A stretch of 64,000 nucleotides of DNA from Engelhardtia mirabilis (GCF_007748095.1 NZ_CP036287.1:4960001-5024000), one strand, 5' to 3'; positions 7,198-16,618 are shown, counted from the first letter of the stretch. Translations and numbers: made by a program. The notes: a model not told the origin generated them from the letters alone.

Positions 7198-8361
7198 ATG
7201 CGACTGTCAGCGCGAGCCGAGGGCGTGGCCCTCTCGATCACCTTGGCCCTGGACGCCCGCGCCAAGGAGTTGGCGGCCTCCGGCCGAGACGTGGTCAACA
7301 TGGCCGTGGGCGAGCCCGATGCCCCGGCGCCGGCGGTGGCCCGCGCGGCCGCCGTGGCGCGGGTGGAGAGCTGCGACGTGCGCTACACCCCCGCCGCGGG
7401 AACGCCGAGCCTGCGCCGCGCCCTGGCGGCGCACGTCACGGAGACCCGCGGCCGCCACCACGGTCCCGAGCAGATCGTCGTGTGCCACAGCGGCAAGCAC
7501 GCCCTCTCGGGCGCCTGCACCGCCCTGTTCGATCCCGGCGACGAGTTGCTGATTCCCCAGCCCTCTTGGGTCTCCTACGTGGAGATCGCGCGGGTCACGG
7601 GCCTGGTCCCGGTGCCCACGGCGGGGCGCCCCGATTGCGGCCCCGACCTCGAGGCCCTCGCGGCCGCGTGCACGCCGCGCACCCGCGGGGTGCTGATCAA
7701 CTCGCCCTGCAACCCGAGCGGCTACGTGTGGTCGCGCGGGGAGCTGGCGACCCTGGTCGAACTCGCCGAGCGCCACGACCTGTGGATCGTCAGCGACGAG
7801 ATCTACCGCCGCCTGGTCTACGGCGAGCGCCCGTTCGTCAGCCCCGTCGAGCTCGGCGACGCCGCGGCCGCGCGCACGGTGATCGTGGACGGGGCCAGCA
7901 AGACCTACGCCATGACCGGCTACCGCATCGGCTTCGCGGCCGGGCCCGCCGCCGCCATCGCCGGGATCGCGCGGGTCCACAGTCAGATGACCGGCTCGCC
8001 CAACACGGTCTCCCAGGCCGCCTACGAGGCCGTACTCGCGCCGGAGCCGCCGGAGGTGGCGCACATGGTCGAGACCTACGCCCGGCGTCGAACGCTGCTG
8101 TTGGACGGGCTCGAAGCCCTCGGCCTGCGCACGCCGGTCCCCCACGGCGCCTTCTACGCCTTCCCCGACGTCAGCGAGCACCTCGGCGGCGCGGCCGACA
8201 GCGGCGAGTTCTGCGCGCGCCTGCTCGAGGAGCAGGGCCTGGTGCTGGTGCCCGGAGCGGCCTTCGGCGCACCCGCCCACGTGCGCCTGTCCTACGCCCT
8301 CGACGACGAGCGCATCCGCGTCGCCCTCGAGCGCCTGGCGACCTTCATCGGCCGCGCCTGA
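7198..8361 (+). CDS. Class I/II aminotransferase, aspartate aminotransferase-like
   Basis: 387 residues from ATG at 7198. The fold-type I PLP signature is complete: NMAVGEPDAP near residue 34, Tyr in YTPAAGTPSLRRAL, NSPCNPSG (Asn172), SDEIYRRL (Asp200, Tyr203), and the Schiff-base lysine in SKTYAMTGYRIG (Lys235). A carboxylate-binding Arg lies in HVRLSYA near the end. The pattern is that of the AspB (Ib) branch, which transfers the amino group of aspartate to 2-oxoglutarate; some members also take aromatic amino acids or prephenate. It is cytosolic, with no leader. It is divergent from the unknown membrane protein (133-nt gap) and convergent with the sulfatase gene. Substrate range cannot be fixed from sequence. 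Confidence 0.88.
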   Translation: MRLSARAEGVALSITLALDARAKELAASGRDVVNMAVGEPDAPAPAVARAAAVARVESCDVRYTPAAGTPSLRRALAAHVTETRGRHHGPEQIVVCHSGKHALSGACTALFDPGDELLIPQPSWVSYVEIARVTGLVPVPTAGRPDCGPDLEALAAACTPRTRGVLINSPCNPSGYVWSRGELATLVELAERHDLWIVSDEIYRRLVYGERPFVSPVELGDAAAARTVIVDGASKTYAMTGYRIGFAAGPAAAIAGIARVHSQMTGSPNTVSQAAYEAVLAPEPPEVAHMVETYARRRTLLLDGLEALGLRTPVPHGAFYAFPDVSEHLGGAADSGEFCARLLEEQGLVLVPGAAFGAPAHVRLSYALDDERIRVALERLATFIGRA

Positions 8362-8391
8362 GCCCCGCGCGGGATCTCGGGCGCGGAAGCG

Positions 8392-10203
8392 TCACGGCCC
8401 CGGCGTCTGCGTCGCGAGCAGAGCCAGGAGCTCCGCTCGCAGGCTGGCCAGGTGTTGGGCCGCGACGACACTCAGGTTCGCTTCGCCGCCGGCCAACAGG
8501 TTGACCTGCTCGAAGGGATCCTGGCTCCGATCGAAGAGCTGCGCCTGGCCGCCGTGGGCGGTGATGATCAGCTTGTAGCCGTCCAGGTCCTCCACCGACT
8601 TGCGATCGAGGGTCGGGATCAACCCACCGACGGCGTTGCTGAAGACGTTGCCGAGGGGCTGGCTCGGGTCGACGATCACGGCCTGGGCCACGATCGAGTT
8701 GAAGCCGAAGCCGCTGAAGACGGCACCCACCACGGGCAGGTGCAGACTGCCGAGAGCATTCGTCGCCAGGGGCAAGAGCACCACCAGGGGCGAGGGCACC
8801 AGCGTCCCGCCCACCAGGGGAATCGGCTGGGCGCCGACCCCGACCACCAGCAGCCCCGGCGCCAGGGGCGGGGCCCCGTCGAGGGTCAACATCAGGAGGT
8901 TGCCGTCGACCAGTCCCTGGCCGCCCGCGCCGCACAGGGCCAGGACCGGCGGCGAGGGCCCCGGTCCCGCGAAGCCCAGGTCGGTCTGGCACACCGCGGG
9001 CAGGCTCGGGTCGGCCGCCACGAGCTCTTGGGGCGAGGGCACCCCCTTGCCGACGCCGTTGCCCCAGAAGCGCTCGCTGAAGAGCACGCTGCGCTCGGAG
9101 ACCGCGGTCGGATTCGCGAGGTACGGCACCAGCGAGCGCGAGTCGATCGTCTTGCCGATCGTGGCCGGGTTGACCCCGGCGATCTCGGCCACGGTGGCGA
9201 ACAGGTCGAGCACCTGCACCAGCGCCTGGCACTCGCCGGGCGCGGACACGGTCGGGCCACTGATCAAGAGCGGCACGCGCACGCCCCCGTCGAACAGGGT
9301 GTGCTTGCCGTGGGTGGGATCGAAGGGCGGCTCGATGCCGGGCCCCGCGGTGCCGTTGTCCCCCACCACGATCACGGTCAGGTCACCCGCGGGCGCGCCG
9401 ACACCGCTGAGCAGGCGGCCGATCTCCGTGTCCAGGGCCTCCACCATGGCGCGGTGCTGCCAGTGGGCGGGGTTGCCGGGCGGGATACTCGCGGGATTGA
9501 CCGAGTGCAGCGCCGCCGGCGGCCAGTGGAAGGGCGAATGCACCGCGTGGAAGGCGACGTAGGCGAACCAGGGCTCGGTCTGTTGGGAGATCCAACCGAG
9601 GGCCGAGTCGACCGTGGCCGAGGTCAGGTACTGGGTCGAGACCGATTCGACGCCGTCCACGACCCGCGGCCAGTTGGTGTAGGACGCCGGATTCGAGGCG
9701 ACGATGTCGAGGTTGCTCAGACAGCCGTCGTAGTGGCCGAAGCCGGCGTTGTTCGGCGCCAGGGCTCCGTCCGCAGCGCCTCCCAGGTGCCACTTGCCGA
9801 AGGCCGCGTGGACGTACTGGCCGCCCGTGTCGAGCAGCTCGGGCAGGATCGTCTCGGAAAGGGGCAGGCCGGTCTCCGTCGCGCCGCTGCCGATGGCGTT
9901 GCCGACGCCGGTGCGGAAGCCGTGGCGCCCTGTCATCAGGGCCGCCCGCGTGGGCGAGCAAACGGGATTCGACCAGGCCTGCCGGAACAGCACCGACTGG
10001 GCCGCGAGGGCGTCCAAGTTGGGCGTGGGCGGCGGGTTCGTGGCCTCGGCGTAGACGCCGAGTTGGTCGACGCCGACGTCGTCGAGGACGATCAGCAGCA
10101 CGTTCGGCGGCGTCGTTCGCTGGCCCTGGATGGCGGAGGCGGACGGGGCGACGACGAGGGCCAGGAACACCGCGCTAGCGAGCGCGCGACGGGGGTCGAT
10201 CAT
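8392..10203 (-). CDS. Exported sulfatase with an inserted 'CTD-like' module
   Basis: 603 residues; a signal peptide is clear (ALASAVFLALVVAPSASA). The catalytic part has the metal-binding NVLLIVLDDVG (Asp41, Asp42) and the formylglycine motif CSPTR with Cys82 in VCSPTRAALMTGRHG, then FGKWHLGG and TVIVVGDNG. It is therefore a canonical type I sulfatase needing Cys-to-formylglycine maturation and likely acting on sulfated polysaccharides in the envelope. Between the sulfatase core and the final QLFDRSQDPFEQVNLL segment, residues about 415-520 read as a beta-rich module (GNLLMLTLDGAPPLAPGLLV...) resembling the tail domain found on other exported proteins here. It follows the SGNH gene with a 46-nt gap on the same strand, so they probably form an operon. 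Confidence 0.9.
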   Translation of the reverse strand: MIDPRRALASAVFLALVVAPSASAIQGQRTTPPNVLLIVLDDVGVDQLGVYAEATNPPPTPNLDALAAQSVLFRQAWSNPVCSPTRAALMTGRHGFRTGVGNAIGSGATETGLPLSETILPELLDTGGQYVHAAFGKWHLGGAADGALAPNNAGFGHYDGCLSNLDIVASNPASYTNWPRVVDGVESVSTQYLTSATVDSALGWISQQTEPWFAYVAFHAVHSPFHWPPAALHSVNPASIPPGNPAHWQHRAMVEALDTEIGRLLSGVGAPAGDLTVIVVGDNGTAGPGIEPPFDPTHGKHTLFDGGVRVPLLISGPTVSAPGECQALVQVLDLFATVAEIAGVNPATIGKTIDSRSLVPYLANPTAVSERSVLFSERFWGNGVGKGVPSPQELVAADPSLPAVCQTDLGFAGPGPSPPVLALCGAGGQGLVDGNLLMLTLDGAPPLAPGLLVVGVGAQPIPLVGGTLVPSPLVVLLPLATNALGSLHLPVVGAVFSGFGFNSIVAQAVIVDPSQPLGNVFSNAVGGLIPTLDRKSVEDLDGYKLIITAHGGQAQLFDRSQDPFEQVNLLAGGEANLSVVAAQHLASLRAELLALLATQTPGP

Positions 10204-10249
10204 CTTGGTTGGATCGGGCGGGCGGTAGCCGACCGCGCAGTCGTCCGGT

Positions 10250-11443
10250 TCACTCGGTACAGACGCGCGGGATCAACTCGTGGGCCAGATAGTCGCCCAC
10301 GATCGCATGGCAACGGGCATTCGGGTGGCGGTCGTGGGGATGGACTTGCAGGGATTTTCCGTCCTGGCCCAAGAGGGGCTCGAGGAGGTCGAAGAAGGGC
10401 ACCCCGCGCTCGGCACACATGGCCCCGAGGGTGCGGGCCTCCTCGGCGAAGGGGTAGTGCTCGTCGAGCTGCACCAGGGTCGGGTACATGGATCCGACCA
10501 GGTCGAAGCCCTGCTCCCGCGAGAGCGTCACCAGCCGATCGAGGGAGCGACCGACCATCTCCCGACCGGGCGAACCCTCGCTCCAGTCCAGCTTGTAGCT
10601 CTCGTACATCAGCCCGCCCCGCAGCCAACCGTGCAGGCGGTGGGCGATCATGTCGACCAGCACCGACCGCCGGCGCAAGGCCATGGTGCGCGCGCGGGCC
10701 GGGGTCAGCCCCTCGGTCTCGCCCGCGTCCCAGACTCCCGAGGTCAGCCCCAGGCGCTCGATCCACTGGGCCCGCTCGGAGGGCTCGTCGCTGCGACCGG
10801 GCGCCGCTTCGATGTTGCGGCCGGAGGCGTCGGGGATGGTCGAGACCAACAGCACCAGGTCGGGCTCGAACCGCGCCACGTTGAACTCGAACCAGGCCAC
10901 CTGCTGGCTGGTGTTGTGGGCGAACACGCCGCAGTTCATGACCTCGACCCGGCAGTCGAGGCCGGCCGCGGCGAAGCGCCGCTCCATCACCTTGGGCAGG
11001 CTGTCCTCGAGCTCCACGCCGGTGCCGTAGGTGACCGAATCGCCCAGCACCGCGATCCGGAACACGCCCTGCGGCTTGGGCCGCGCGTAGGACTCGGCCC
11101 GATCGCGGAAGCCGTCGCGGTTGATGGCGTAGTGGACGGTCCGGTCCGGCACGTCGCCGAAACCCGGGTACAGCACCTCGCCGCTGGTCGACGGCTTGAG
11201 CGTGTCGTACAGCCGCGGGGCCTTGTCCGGCGCCACCAGCGTGCGGATCGGCAGGCGGTTGTTGGGCCCCCGCGGCGGCACCCCCAGCCCGGCCACGCGG
11301 GCGCCGATCTCGAGCAGCACCAGGGCCACGACCAGGGCCGCGGTCCAGCGCAGGAGGGCCAACCCGGCGCGAATCGGGAAGGGACGATGGCGCGCCGGCG
11401 CGGCGAGCGGGGACGGAGAGTCGGAGGCGTGATCGGCGGGCAT
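10250..11443 (-). CDS. Membrane-anchored SGNH/GDSL hydrolase
   Basis: 397 residues from ATG at 11443. A cytosolic basic N-terminus is followed by one hydrophobic helix (about 26-48, ALLRWTAALVVALVLLEIGA), so the enzyme faces the periplasm. Block I is FRIAVLGDSVTYG with the nucleophilic Ser, block III-type residues are near MNCGVFAHNTSQQ, and the Asp-His pair is in HDRHPNARCHAI near residue 378. Known role of the family: esterases or acetyl-esterases acting on carbohydrates. Being upstream of a sulfatase in the same operon, it may remove acyl groups from a sulfated glycan (inference). It is divergent from the small membrane peptide and the second SGNH-like gene. Confidence 0.85.
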   Translation of the reverse strand: MPADHASDSPSPLAAPARHRPFPIRAGLALLRWTAALVVALVLLEIGARVAGLGVPPRGPNNRLPIRTLVAPDKAPRLYDTLKPSTSGEVLYPGFGDVPDRTVHYAINRDGFRDRAESYARPKPQGVFRIAVLGDSVTYGTGVELEDSLPKVMERRFAAAGLDCRVEVMNCGVFAHNTSQQVAWFEFNVARFEPDLVLLVSTIPDASGRNIEAAPGRSDEPSERAQWIERLGLTSGVWDAGETEGLTPARARTMALRRRSVLVDMIAHRLHGWLRGGLMYESYKLDWSEGSPGREMVGRSLDRLVTLSREQGFDLVGSMYPTLVQLDEHYPFAEEARTLGAMCAERGVPFFDLLEPLLGQDGKSLQVHPHDRHPNARCHAIVGDYLAHELIPRVCTE

Positions 11444-11527
11444 CGTCCAGGGGGGCTCGGGGCCCCAGACTCTACCCCGTGCGCCCCGCCGCGGCCCGGG
11501 ATAGAGTTAGCGGCCGGAAGGCCCCCC

Positions 11528-11641
11528 ATGCGATTCCTCCGCAACGTCCTGATCATCTTCGTCCTGCTGGTCGCCCTCTTGTTCCTCGTGAACCTGCTGG
11601 GCGGCAGCGACTACCTGCCGTTCGACTACGGCGGGTTCTGA
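11528..11641 (+). CDS. 37-residue single-pass membrane peptide
   Basis: ATG at 11528, stop 11639-11641. The product is two basic residues, then about 20 hydrophobic residues (NVLIIFVLLVALLFLVNLLG), then a short acidic-aromatic outer end (DYLPFDYGGF). This is a typical small transmembrane protein with an N-in orientation. It lies 84 nt after the divergent SGNH start and 19 nt before the next gene, suggesting co-transcription with the 11661 gene. Function unknown; small helices of this type often stabilise a larger membrane partner. It is short enough to be missed by standard length cut-offs. Confidence 0.6.
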   Translation: MRFLRNVLIIFVLLVALLFLVNLLGGSDYLPFDYGGF

Positions 11642-11660
11642 GCCGGAGTCGCCGCGCGCC

Positions 11661-13268
11661 ATGCGTCCCAGCCTCGCCCGACGATTGGGTGGTGCCGCCC
11701 TGTCGCTGCTCGCGGTGGTGGCGCTCTTCGCGGCGCTCGAGTTCGGGCTGCGCGCCGCCGGGATCGCCGAGCCGCCGAGCTCGACCCTGCGCTACCAGCA
11801 GGTCTACCCGCCGCTCCTGCGCCCCGACGAGCTGCCCGACGGGCGCCAGGTCCTGGCCACGGTCGACCCGCGCCTGCCCTACCAGTGGATCGCGCCCGGC
11901 GACGACGTCTTCCGCGTGGCTGTCTTCGGGGGTTCGGCGGTGGCCGGCCTCGGCTCCGCCCCCGGCGCGACCTTCGCGCGCGAGCTGGAGACGATCCTGC
12001 GCGCCGCCTACCCGGACACCGCCGTCGAGGTCTTGAACCTGGGTGTGGTGGCCCTGGCCTCGGGCCAGGTGCTCGAGTTGGTCGAAGACCTGGCCGCCCA
12101 CGGCGAGCTGGACCTGGCCGTGATCTATTCGGGCAACAACGAGTTCCTGGAGCTGCACAGCCGCGTCTTCGCCGAGCACACAGGCGCCGCCCCCGGTCCG
12201 CTGGCCGCGGCCCTACGCAGCTCGCGCCTGGCGTCGCTCCTGCGCGGAGGGCGGCGCGAGCCCAGCCCCGAGGAACTCGAACGCAGCGTCTCGACCCGCA
12301 ACCTGGCCGCCAACGACGACCGCGTCGAGCACAGCGACATGTTGGCCGAAGTGCGGATCGACGCGGCCCAGGTGACGGCCGTCGAGCAGGCCTACGAGGA
12401 CAACCTGCGCGCGATGGTCGCCGCCTGCCGCGAGGCCGAGGTGCCGGCGGTGGTCTGCACCGTCGCGACCAACTGGCGCTGGACCGGCCTCGAAGACGAG
12501 GACGACAGCCTGTGGCGCGACGAACTGGGCCTGGCGGGCGACGCCCTCGTGGCCGCCTGCGTCGACCGCGCGGCCCGGGCCGACGACCCCGTCGAGCGCT
12601 GGCACTGGCTGGATCGCGCGGCGCGCACGGCCGAGGGCGGTGGCCAGGCTGCGCGGGCAGCCGAGCTGTTCCGCTCCGCCCTCGACTCCGACCCGCACCT
12701 GCGGCGCGCCACCTCGCGCCTGGCCGAGCGGGCCCGCGCGGTGGCCGCCAGCGAAGCGGGCGCGTACCTGTTCGACGCCGATGCCGTCCTCACGGCCCTC
12801 TCCACCGGCGGAGTGATCGGCTTCGAGACCTTCTACGACTACGTGCACTTCACCCCCGGCGGGGCTCTGACGATGGCGCGCGAGTTGGCGCGAGCCGCGG
12901 GCGCCGCGGGGCTCCTGCCCGGCCCCTACGAGGCGCCGCGAGGGGAACTCGAGCAGCGCCTGGCTTTCATCGAGGCCGACGGTCCCGACGCCCTGGCCGT
13001 GCGCGACTTCCTGGGCTTCGGCTTCGACCGCACCTTGCTCGAGAGCCGCGACCTGTGGCGCTACGACGCCATGCAGGACGACCTGGACGCACGCATCGAC
13101 GCCGACCCGCAGGACTGGCGCGCCCGGTGCTACCGCGGCAACGTGGCCTTCTTCCGCCCCGGCGGCGCCGCCGACGCCGAGCGCGACTACCGCGCCGCGC
13201 TCGCGATCCAGGAGCAAGAAGCGGTGCGCGGGAACCTCGAGCGGGTAACGACCGACCGACGCCCCTGA
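11661..13268 (+). CDS. Membrane-anchored SGNH-like protein with C-terminal TPR-like end
   Basis: 535 residues. The N-terminal helix (GAALSLLAVVALFAALEFGLRAAG) anchors it. The SGNH block I reads FRVAVFGGSAVAGLG (GGS in place of GDS), followed by LNLGVVALASGQVLELV and a block III-like VIYSGNNEFLEL, with a candidate catalytic His in DYVHFTPGGALTMA near residue 396. The set fits the SGNH-like proteins that accompany polysaccharide acylation systems. The C-terminal 120 residues contain a TPR-like helical pair (DWRARCYRGNVAFFRPGGAADAERDYRAAL). It shares a promoter region with the 37-residue peptide. The two SGNH proteins are divergent, suggesting paired roles in glycan acylation or deacylation (inference). 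No MBOAT gene is in the window. Confidence 0.8.
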   Translation: MRPSLARRLGGAALSLLAVVALFAALEFGLRAAGIAEPPSSTLRYQQVYPPLLRPDELPDGRQVLATVDPRLPYQWIAPGDDVFRVAVFGGSAVAGLGSAPGATFARELETILRAAYPDTAVEVLNLGVVALASGQVLELVEDLAAHGELDLAVIYSGNNEFLELHSRVFAEHTGAAPGPLAAALRSSRLASLLRGGRREPSPEELERSVSTRNLAANDDRVEHSDMLAEVRIDAAQVTAVEQAYEDNLRAMVAACREAEVPAVVCTVATNWRWTGLEDEDDSLWRDELGLAGDALVAACVDRAARADDPVERWHWLDRAARTAEGGGQAARAAELFRSALDSDPHLRRATSRLAERARAVAASEAGAYLFDADAVLTALSTGGVIGFETFYDYVHFTPGGALTMARELARAAGAAGLLPGPYEAPRGELEQRLAFIEADGPDALAVRDFLGFGFDRTLLESRDLWRYDAMQDDLDARIDADPQDWRARCYRGNVAFFRPGGAADAERDYRAALAIQEQEAVRGNLERVTTDRRP

Positions 13269-13299
13269 GGACGACCGCGACTCCGGCGGCCGCCGTTAC

Positions 13300-15063
13300 T
13301 CACTCGGCCGCCATGCTCTCGGCCGCCGCGCTGGCTCGGTCGACGGCTTCAGCGGTGCTGTCGCACAGGAGGAGCTTGCCCGCCTCCTCCACGACCCCGG
13401 CGCGGCGCAGCACTCGCTTGACCCCGGAGCCCATCCCGGCCAGCACCACCACCAGGCCGTCGCGGTGCAAGCGCGAGATCGCCGAGCGGAGGTTGACCAG
13501 GCCGGTCGCGTCGATGACCGGAACGGCCGAGAGGTCGAGCACCACGACCTTGGCGTCGCTGCGTGCGCGGTGCAGGGCGCTGGTGGCACGATGGGCGGCG
13601 CCGAAGAACAGGGGACCCGCGATCTCGTACCAGACGATTCCCTTCGACCTGAGCTCCGGGGGAACCGCCTGCTGCTCGTCGACCAGGCGGACCTCGGAGA
13701 CCTCGATCATCCGACGCATGAAGAGGATCGAGGCCAGCACCAACCCGGCGCCGACGGCGATCACCATGTCGAACAGGACGGTCAGGCCGAGGCAGGTCAA
13801 GAGCACGAGGCTGTCGCCCCGGGGCGAGGTCCGCAGCACCATCGCCACGTGCCTCACCTCCGCCATGTTCCAGGCGACCAGCGTGAGCAGCGCCGCGAGG
13901 GACGCCATGGGCAGGTAGCCGAGCACGGGCGCGAAGGCCAGCACGGCCGACAACACGACCAGTGAGTGGACCACCGCCGCGATCGGCGTGCGCCCCCCCG
14001 CCCGCACGTTGGTGGCCGTGCGTGCGATGGCCCCGGTGGCGGCGATACCACCGAAGAGCGGGCAGAGCACGTTCCCGACGCCTTGCGCGAACAGCTCCGC
14101 GTCGGGGTCGTGGTTGTCCCCCATCATCCCGTCGGCGACCACCGCCGAGAGCAGGGACTCGATCGCACCGAGCATGGCGATCGCGAAGGCCGAGGGCAGC
14201 AGCTCGCGCACCAGGTCGAAGGTGATCCCGATCGGGGCGCCGTCCGCTCCCGCGAGGTTCCAGGGCATCACGAGTTGGGGGGCGAGCCTGGGGATCCCCA
14301 GTCCGATCCCATCGGCCGTTTCAAAGGCGAAGCGGTCGCGAATCGTCGCCACGTGGAAGCCGGGCACCAGCTGCTCGAGCGCCCAGGCCACGAGCGCCGC
14401 CACTGCCAGGGCCACCAGCGGGGCCGGGATGCGCCGACTCACCCGGGGCCACAGGACCAGCATGAGCAGCGTGGACAGGCCCGTCGCGAACTCCGGCCAA
14501 CGCGCGGTGGGAAGGGCTCGCGCCAGCGCCTCGACGCGGTCCAGGTAGTGCTCGGGACGCCCCGCCACCGCCAAGCCCAGCAGGTCCTGGACTTGAAGCG
14601 TCGCGATCACGACGGCGATGCCCGCCGTGAAGCCGACCGTCACCGGGTAGGGGACGAGTTGGATCAGACGCCCCGCGCGGGCCAGGGCGAGGCACGCCTG
14701 CAGGAGTCCGGCCAACATCGTGGCCAACAGCAGTCCCCCCAGGCCGTGGCGAACCACGATCGGGGCCAGGATCACCACGAAGGCCGCCGTGGGCCCGGAC
14801 ACCTGGACCTTGGAGCCCCCGAGGACCGCGATCACGAAGCCCGCGACGATGGCCGTGTAGAGCCCGTGTTGCGGCGGCACGCCGACCGCCACGGCCAGGG
14901 CCATGGAAAGGGGCAGGGCCACCACCCCCACAACCACGCCCGCCAGGAGGTCCGCCCGCAGCGTGGAGGCGTTGTAGCCGCTCGCGATCGCGCCACGCAG
15001 CGCGGCGGCCACGCGGATCTTCCCGGACGGTTCCGCCGCCGGCAGCGGGGACTCTTGCGACAT
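13300..15063 (-). CDS. SulP-family anion transporter with STAS domain
   Basis: 587 residues. The N-terminal 430 or so residues are the SulP transporter with many transmembrane helices: LRADLLAGVVVGVVALPLSMALA near residue 34 is the family signature, then VSGPTAAFVVILAPIV and PYPVTVGFTAGIAVVI. The C-terminal STAS domain (about 465-580) has KVVVLDLSAVPVIDATGLVN. Known: SulP proteins move sulfate, bicarbonate, dicarboxylates or other anions, usually with a cation; substrate cannot be read from sequence. Two sulfatases are encoded in the same region, so sulfate is one candidate. It is 130 nt downstream of the HD-domain gene on the same strand and convergent with the SGNH-like gene (31-nt gap). 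Confidence 0.93.
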   Translation of the reverse strand: MSQESPLPAAEPSGKIRVAAALRGAIASGYNASTLRADLLAGVVVGVVALPLSMALAVAVGVPPQHGLYTAIVAGFVIAVLGGSKVQVSGPTAAFVVILAPIVVRHGLGGLLLATMLAGLLQACLALARAGRLIQLVPYPVTVGFTAGIAVVIATLQVQDLLGLAVAGRPEHYLDRVEALARALPTARWPEFATGLSTLLMLVLWPRVSRRIPAPLVALAVAALVAWALEQLVPGFHVATIRDRFAFETADGIGLGIPRLAPQLVMPWNLAGADGAPIGITFDLVRELLPSAFAIAMLGAIESLLSAVVADGMMGDNHDPDAELFAQGVGNVLCPLFGGIAATGAIARTATNVRAGGRTPIAAVVHSLVVLSAVLAFAPVLGYLPMASLAALLTLVAWNMAEVRHVAMVLRTSPRGDSLVLLTCLGLTVLFDMVIAVGAGLVLASILFMRRMIEVSEVRLVDEQQAVPPELRSKGIVWYEIAGPLFFGAAHRATSALHRARSDAKVVVLDLSAVPVIDATGLVNLRSAISRLHRDGLVVVLAGMGSGVKRVLRRAGVVEEAGKLLLCDSTAEAVDRASAAAESMAAE

Positions 15064-15193
15064 CGTGGGGCGCAGGGATGTCCTGCCGCCCTTCTCTTCC
15101 GTGGTGTTGGTCGTGAAATCGGACAGACGGGCAGAGCATCCGTCTCAGGACCGGAGGGTGTCAAGCAAGCGGGCCGATGCCCGGGCCTCCCCG

Positions 15194-16615
15194 TCAGAGC
15201 CGGTACGCGTTGACCGCGCCCGGGAACTCGCCGATGGCGACCTCCTGGACCTTGGCCAGCACGGCCGGGTCGCGCGCGTCCGCGAGCACGTAGAACTTCC
15301 ACAGGTCGCGGTAGGAGCGCTCCAGGTCCGCGAGGCGCGGGACGCGGTCGGAGAACTCCGCCAGGGGGCGCGGCTCGTGCACGCCCGGCCAACGCACGTG
15401 GGTGGCGACCTCCTTGAGCTGCATCCGCGCGGCCGGGCAGTAGACGATCACCTCGATCTCCTTGCCGGTGGCGAAGCGCACCAGGTCGGCGATGCGTGCC
15501 TCGACGGCGGCGCGCTCGGCCCCGCGCCCGCGGGCGAAGTAGCGCTCGACCAGTTCCTTCTGGGTCTGCTCGTTCTCGTAGCGCGGGAAGACGCAGGCGC
15601 GCTTGAACAGTCGACGGCGCTCGAAGCCCTCGAGCAGGTGGCTCACGCGCGCGCGCAGGCGCGGATCGCCCTGGTGAACCGAGCGCCGCAAGAGGTCGAC
15701 CAGGGAATGGTCGGTCTGCATGTAGAGGTCCGCGTCCTCGATCAGACCCGCGCCCAGGCACAGCTCCGCGGCCCGGGCGATCAGGGCCCCGGCGGAGACC
15801 TTGGCGTGGTGGTAGTAGACGCGTTCGGAGAAGTAGTAGCGCGCCTCGAGGATCCGCACGATCTCGCTCAGGATGTCCTCGCGCAGGAGCTCGCGCTTCT
15901 GCAGGTCCAGATACAGGTTGCCGCTGGCTCGATCGACCTTGAAGTAGCGCACGATGCGCTCGTCCACCTGCAGCCGCAGACCGGTGAAGTAGGCGTCGCG
16001 GGCGAGGTAGTCGAGGATGTCGGAACAGATCGTGTCCGACATGATCTGCGACCAGTAGGGCGGGATCGGCGCGCGACCTTCGGTGCCCTGGGGCAACAGG
16101 ATCGTGAGCACGTCGTCGCGCACGCCCAGCTCGTCCAACAGGCGCCCCAGCTCGGTCGAGACCGACAGCATCCCGCGGTAGCGCGCGGCGGAGTCGTGGC
16201 GCTCGAGCAGCCCACTCTGGTCCTCGATGTTGTGCCCGAAGGGCACGTGGGTGACGTCGTGGATCAGGGCCGCGAGCCGGATCAGCCGGGCCTCCTCCTC
16301 GCTGATCCCGAGGCAGGCCCGGGGCTCGAGGTCGGCGTTCTGGTTGATCGCCTCGATCATCGAGCGGGTCACGTGCAGCGTGCCGATCGAGTGCTCGAAG
16401 CGCGAGTGGACCGCCCCCGGGTAGGCCAGGTAGGCGGTGCCGAGCTGCTTGACGCCCCGCAGCCGCTGCATCTCGCGCGTGTCGAGCACGGCGAGCTCCT
16501 CGTCGGTCAGATCGATGTCCCCGTGGACGGGGTCGCGCAGGACGCTGAATCGTTTACGGCCGGACAAGAAACAGGGCTGTGGTCGGGAGTCGGGGCGAAG
16601 GGCTGGAGGGGTCAT
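15194..16615 (-). CDS. HD-domain phosphohydrolase (dGTPase/SAMHD1-like)
   Basis: 473 residues from ATG at 16615. RFSVLRDPVHGDIDLTDEE opens the domain as in the YwfO/SAMHD1 group. Then come MQRLRGVKQLG, HSRFEHSIGTLHV (first metal His), LAALIHDVTHVPFGHNIED (HD dyad near residue 141) and the later conserved DILDYLARDAYFTGL (Asp). All four metal ligands of the H...HD...D motif appear present, so it should be an active metal-dependent nucleotide triphosphohydrolase or related phosphohydrolase, cytosolic. The C-terminal 200 residues are the helical extension typical of the group. A perfect 14-bp palindrome lies 3 nt upstream of the start in the gap shared with the divergent 16709 gene. Confidence 0.85.
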   Translation of the reverse strand: MTPPALRPDSRPQPCFLSGRKRFSVLRDPVHGDIDLTDEELAVLDTREMQRLRGVKQLGTAYLAYPGAVHSRFEHSIGTLHVTRSMIEAINQNADLEPRACLGISEEEARLIRLAALIHDVTHVPFGHNIEDQSGLLERHDSAARYRGMLSVSTELGRLLDELGVRDDVLTILLPQGTEGRAPIPPYWSQIMSDTICSDILDYLARDAYFTGLRLQVDERIVRYFKVDRASGNLYLDLQKRELLREDILSEIVRILEARYYFSERVYYHHAKVSAGALIARAAELCLGAGLIEDADLYMQTDHSLVDLLRRSVHQGDPRLRARVSHLLEGFERRRLFKRACVFPRYENEQTQKELVERYFARGRGAERAAVEARIADLVRFATGKEIEVIVYCPAARMQLKEVATHVRWPGVHEPRPLAEFSDRVPRLADLERSYRDLWKFYVLADARDPAVLAKVQEVAIGEFPGAVNAYRL

Positions 16616-16618
16616 TTC

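Noticed and set aside
5040..7301. Start of the membrane-anchored gene at 7301
   Set aside because: Would overlap the divergent aminotransferase start by 104 nt and precede the transmembrane anchor with 79 low-complexity residues; ATG 7064 is preferred.
8452..10884. 810-codon plus-strand frame
   Set aside because: Antisense to the sulfatase and SGNH genes, both of which have intact catalytic motifs.
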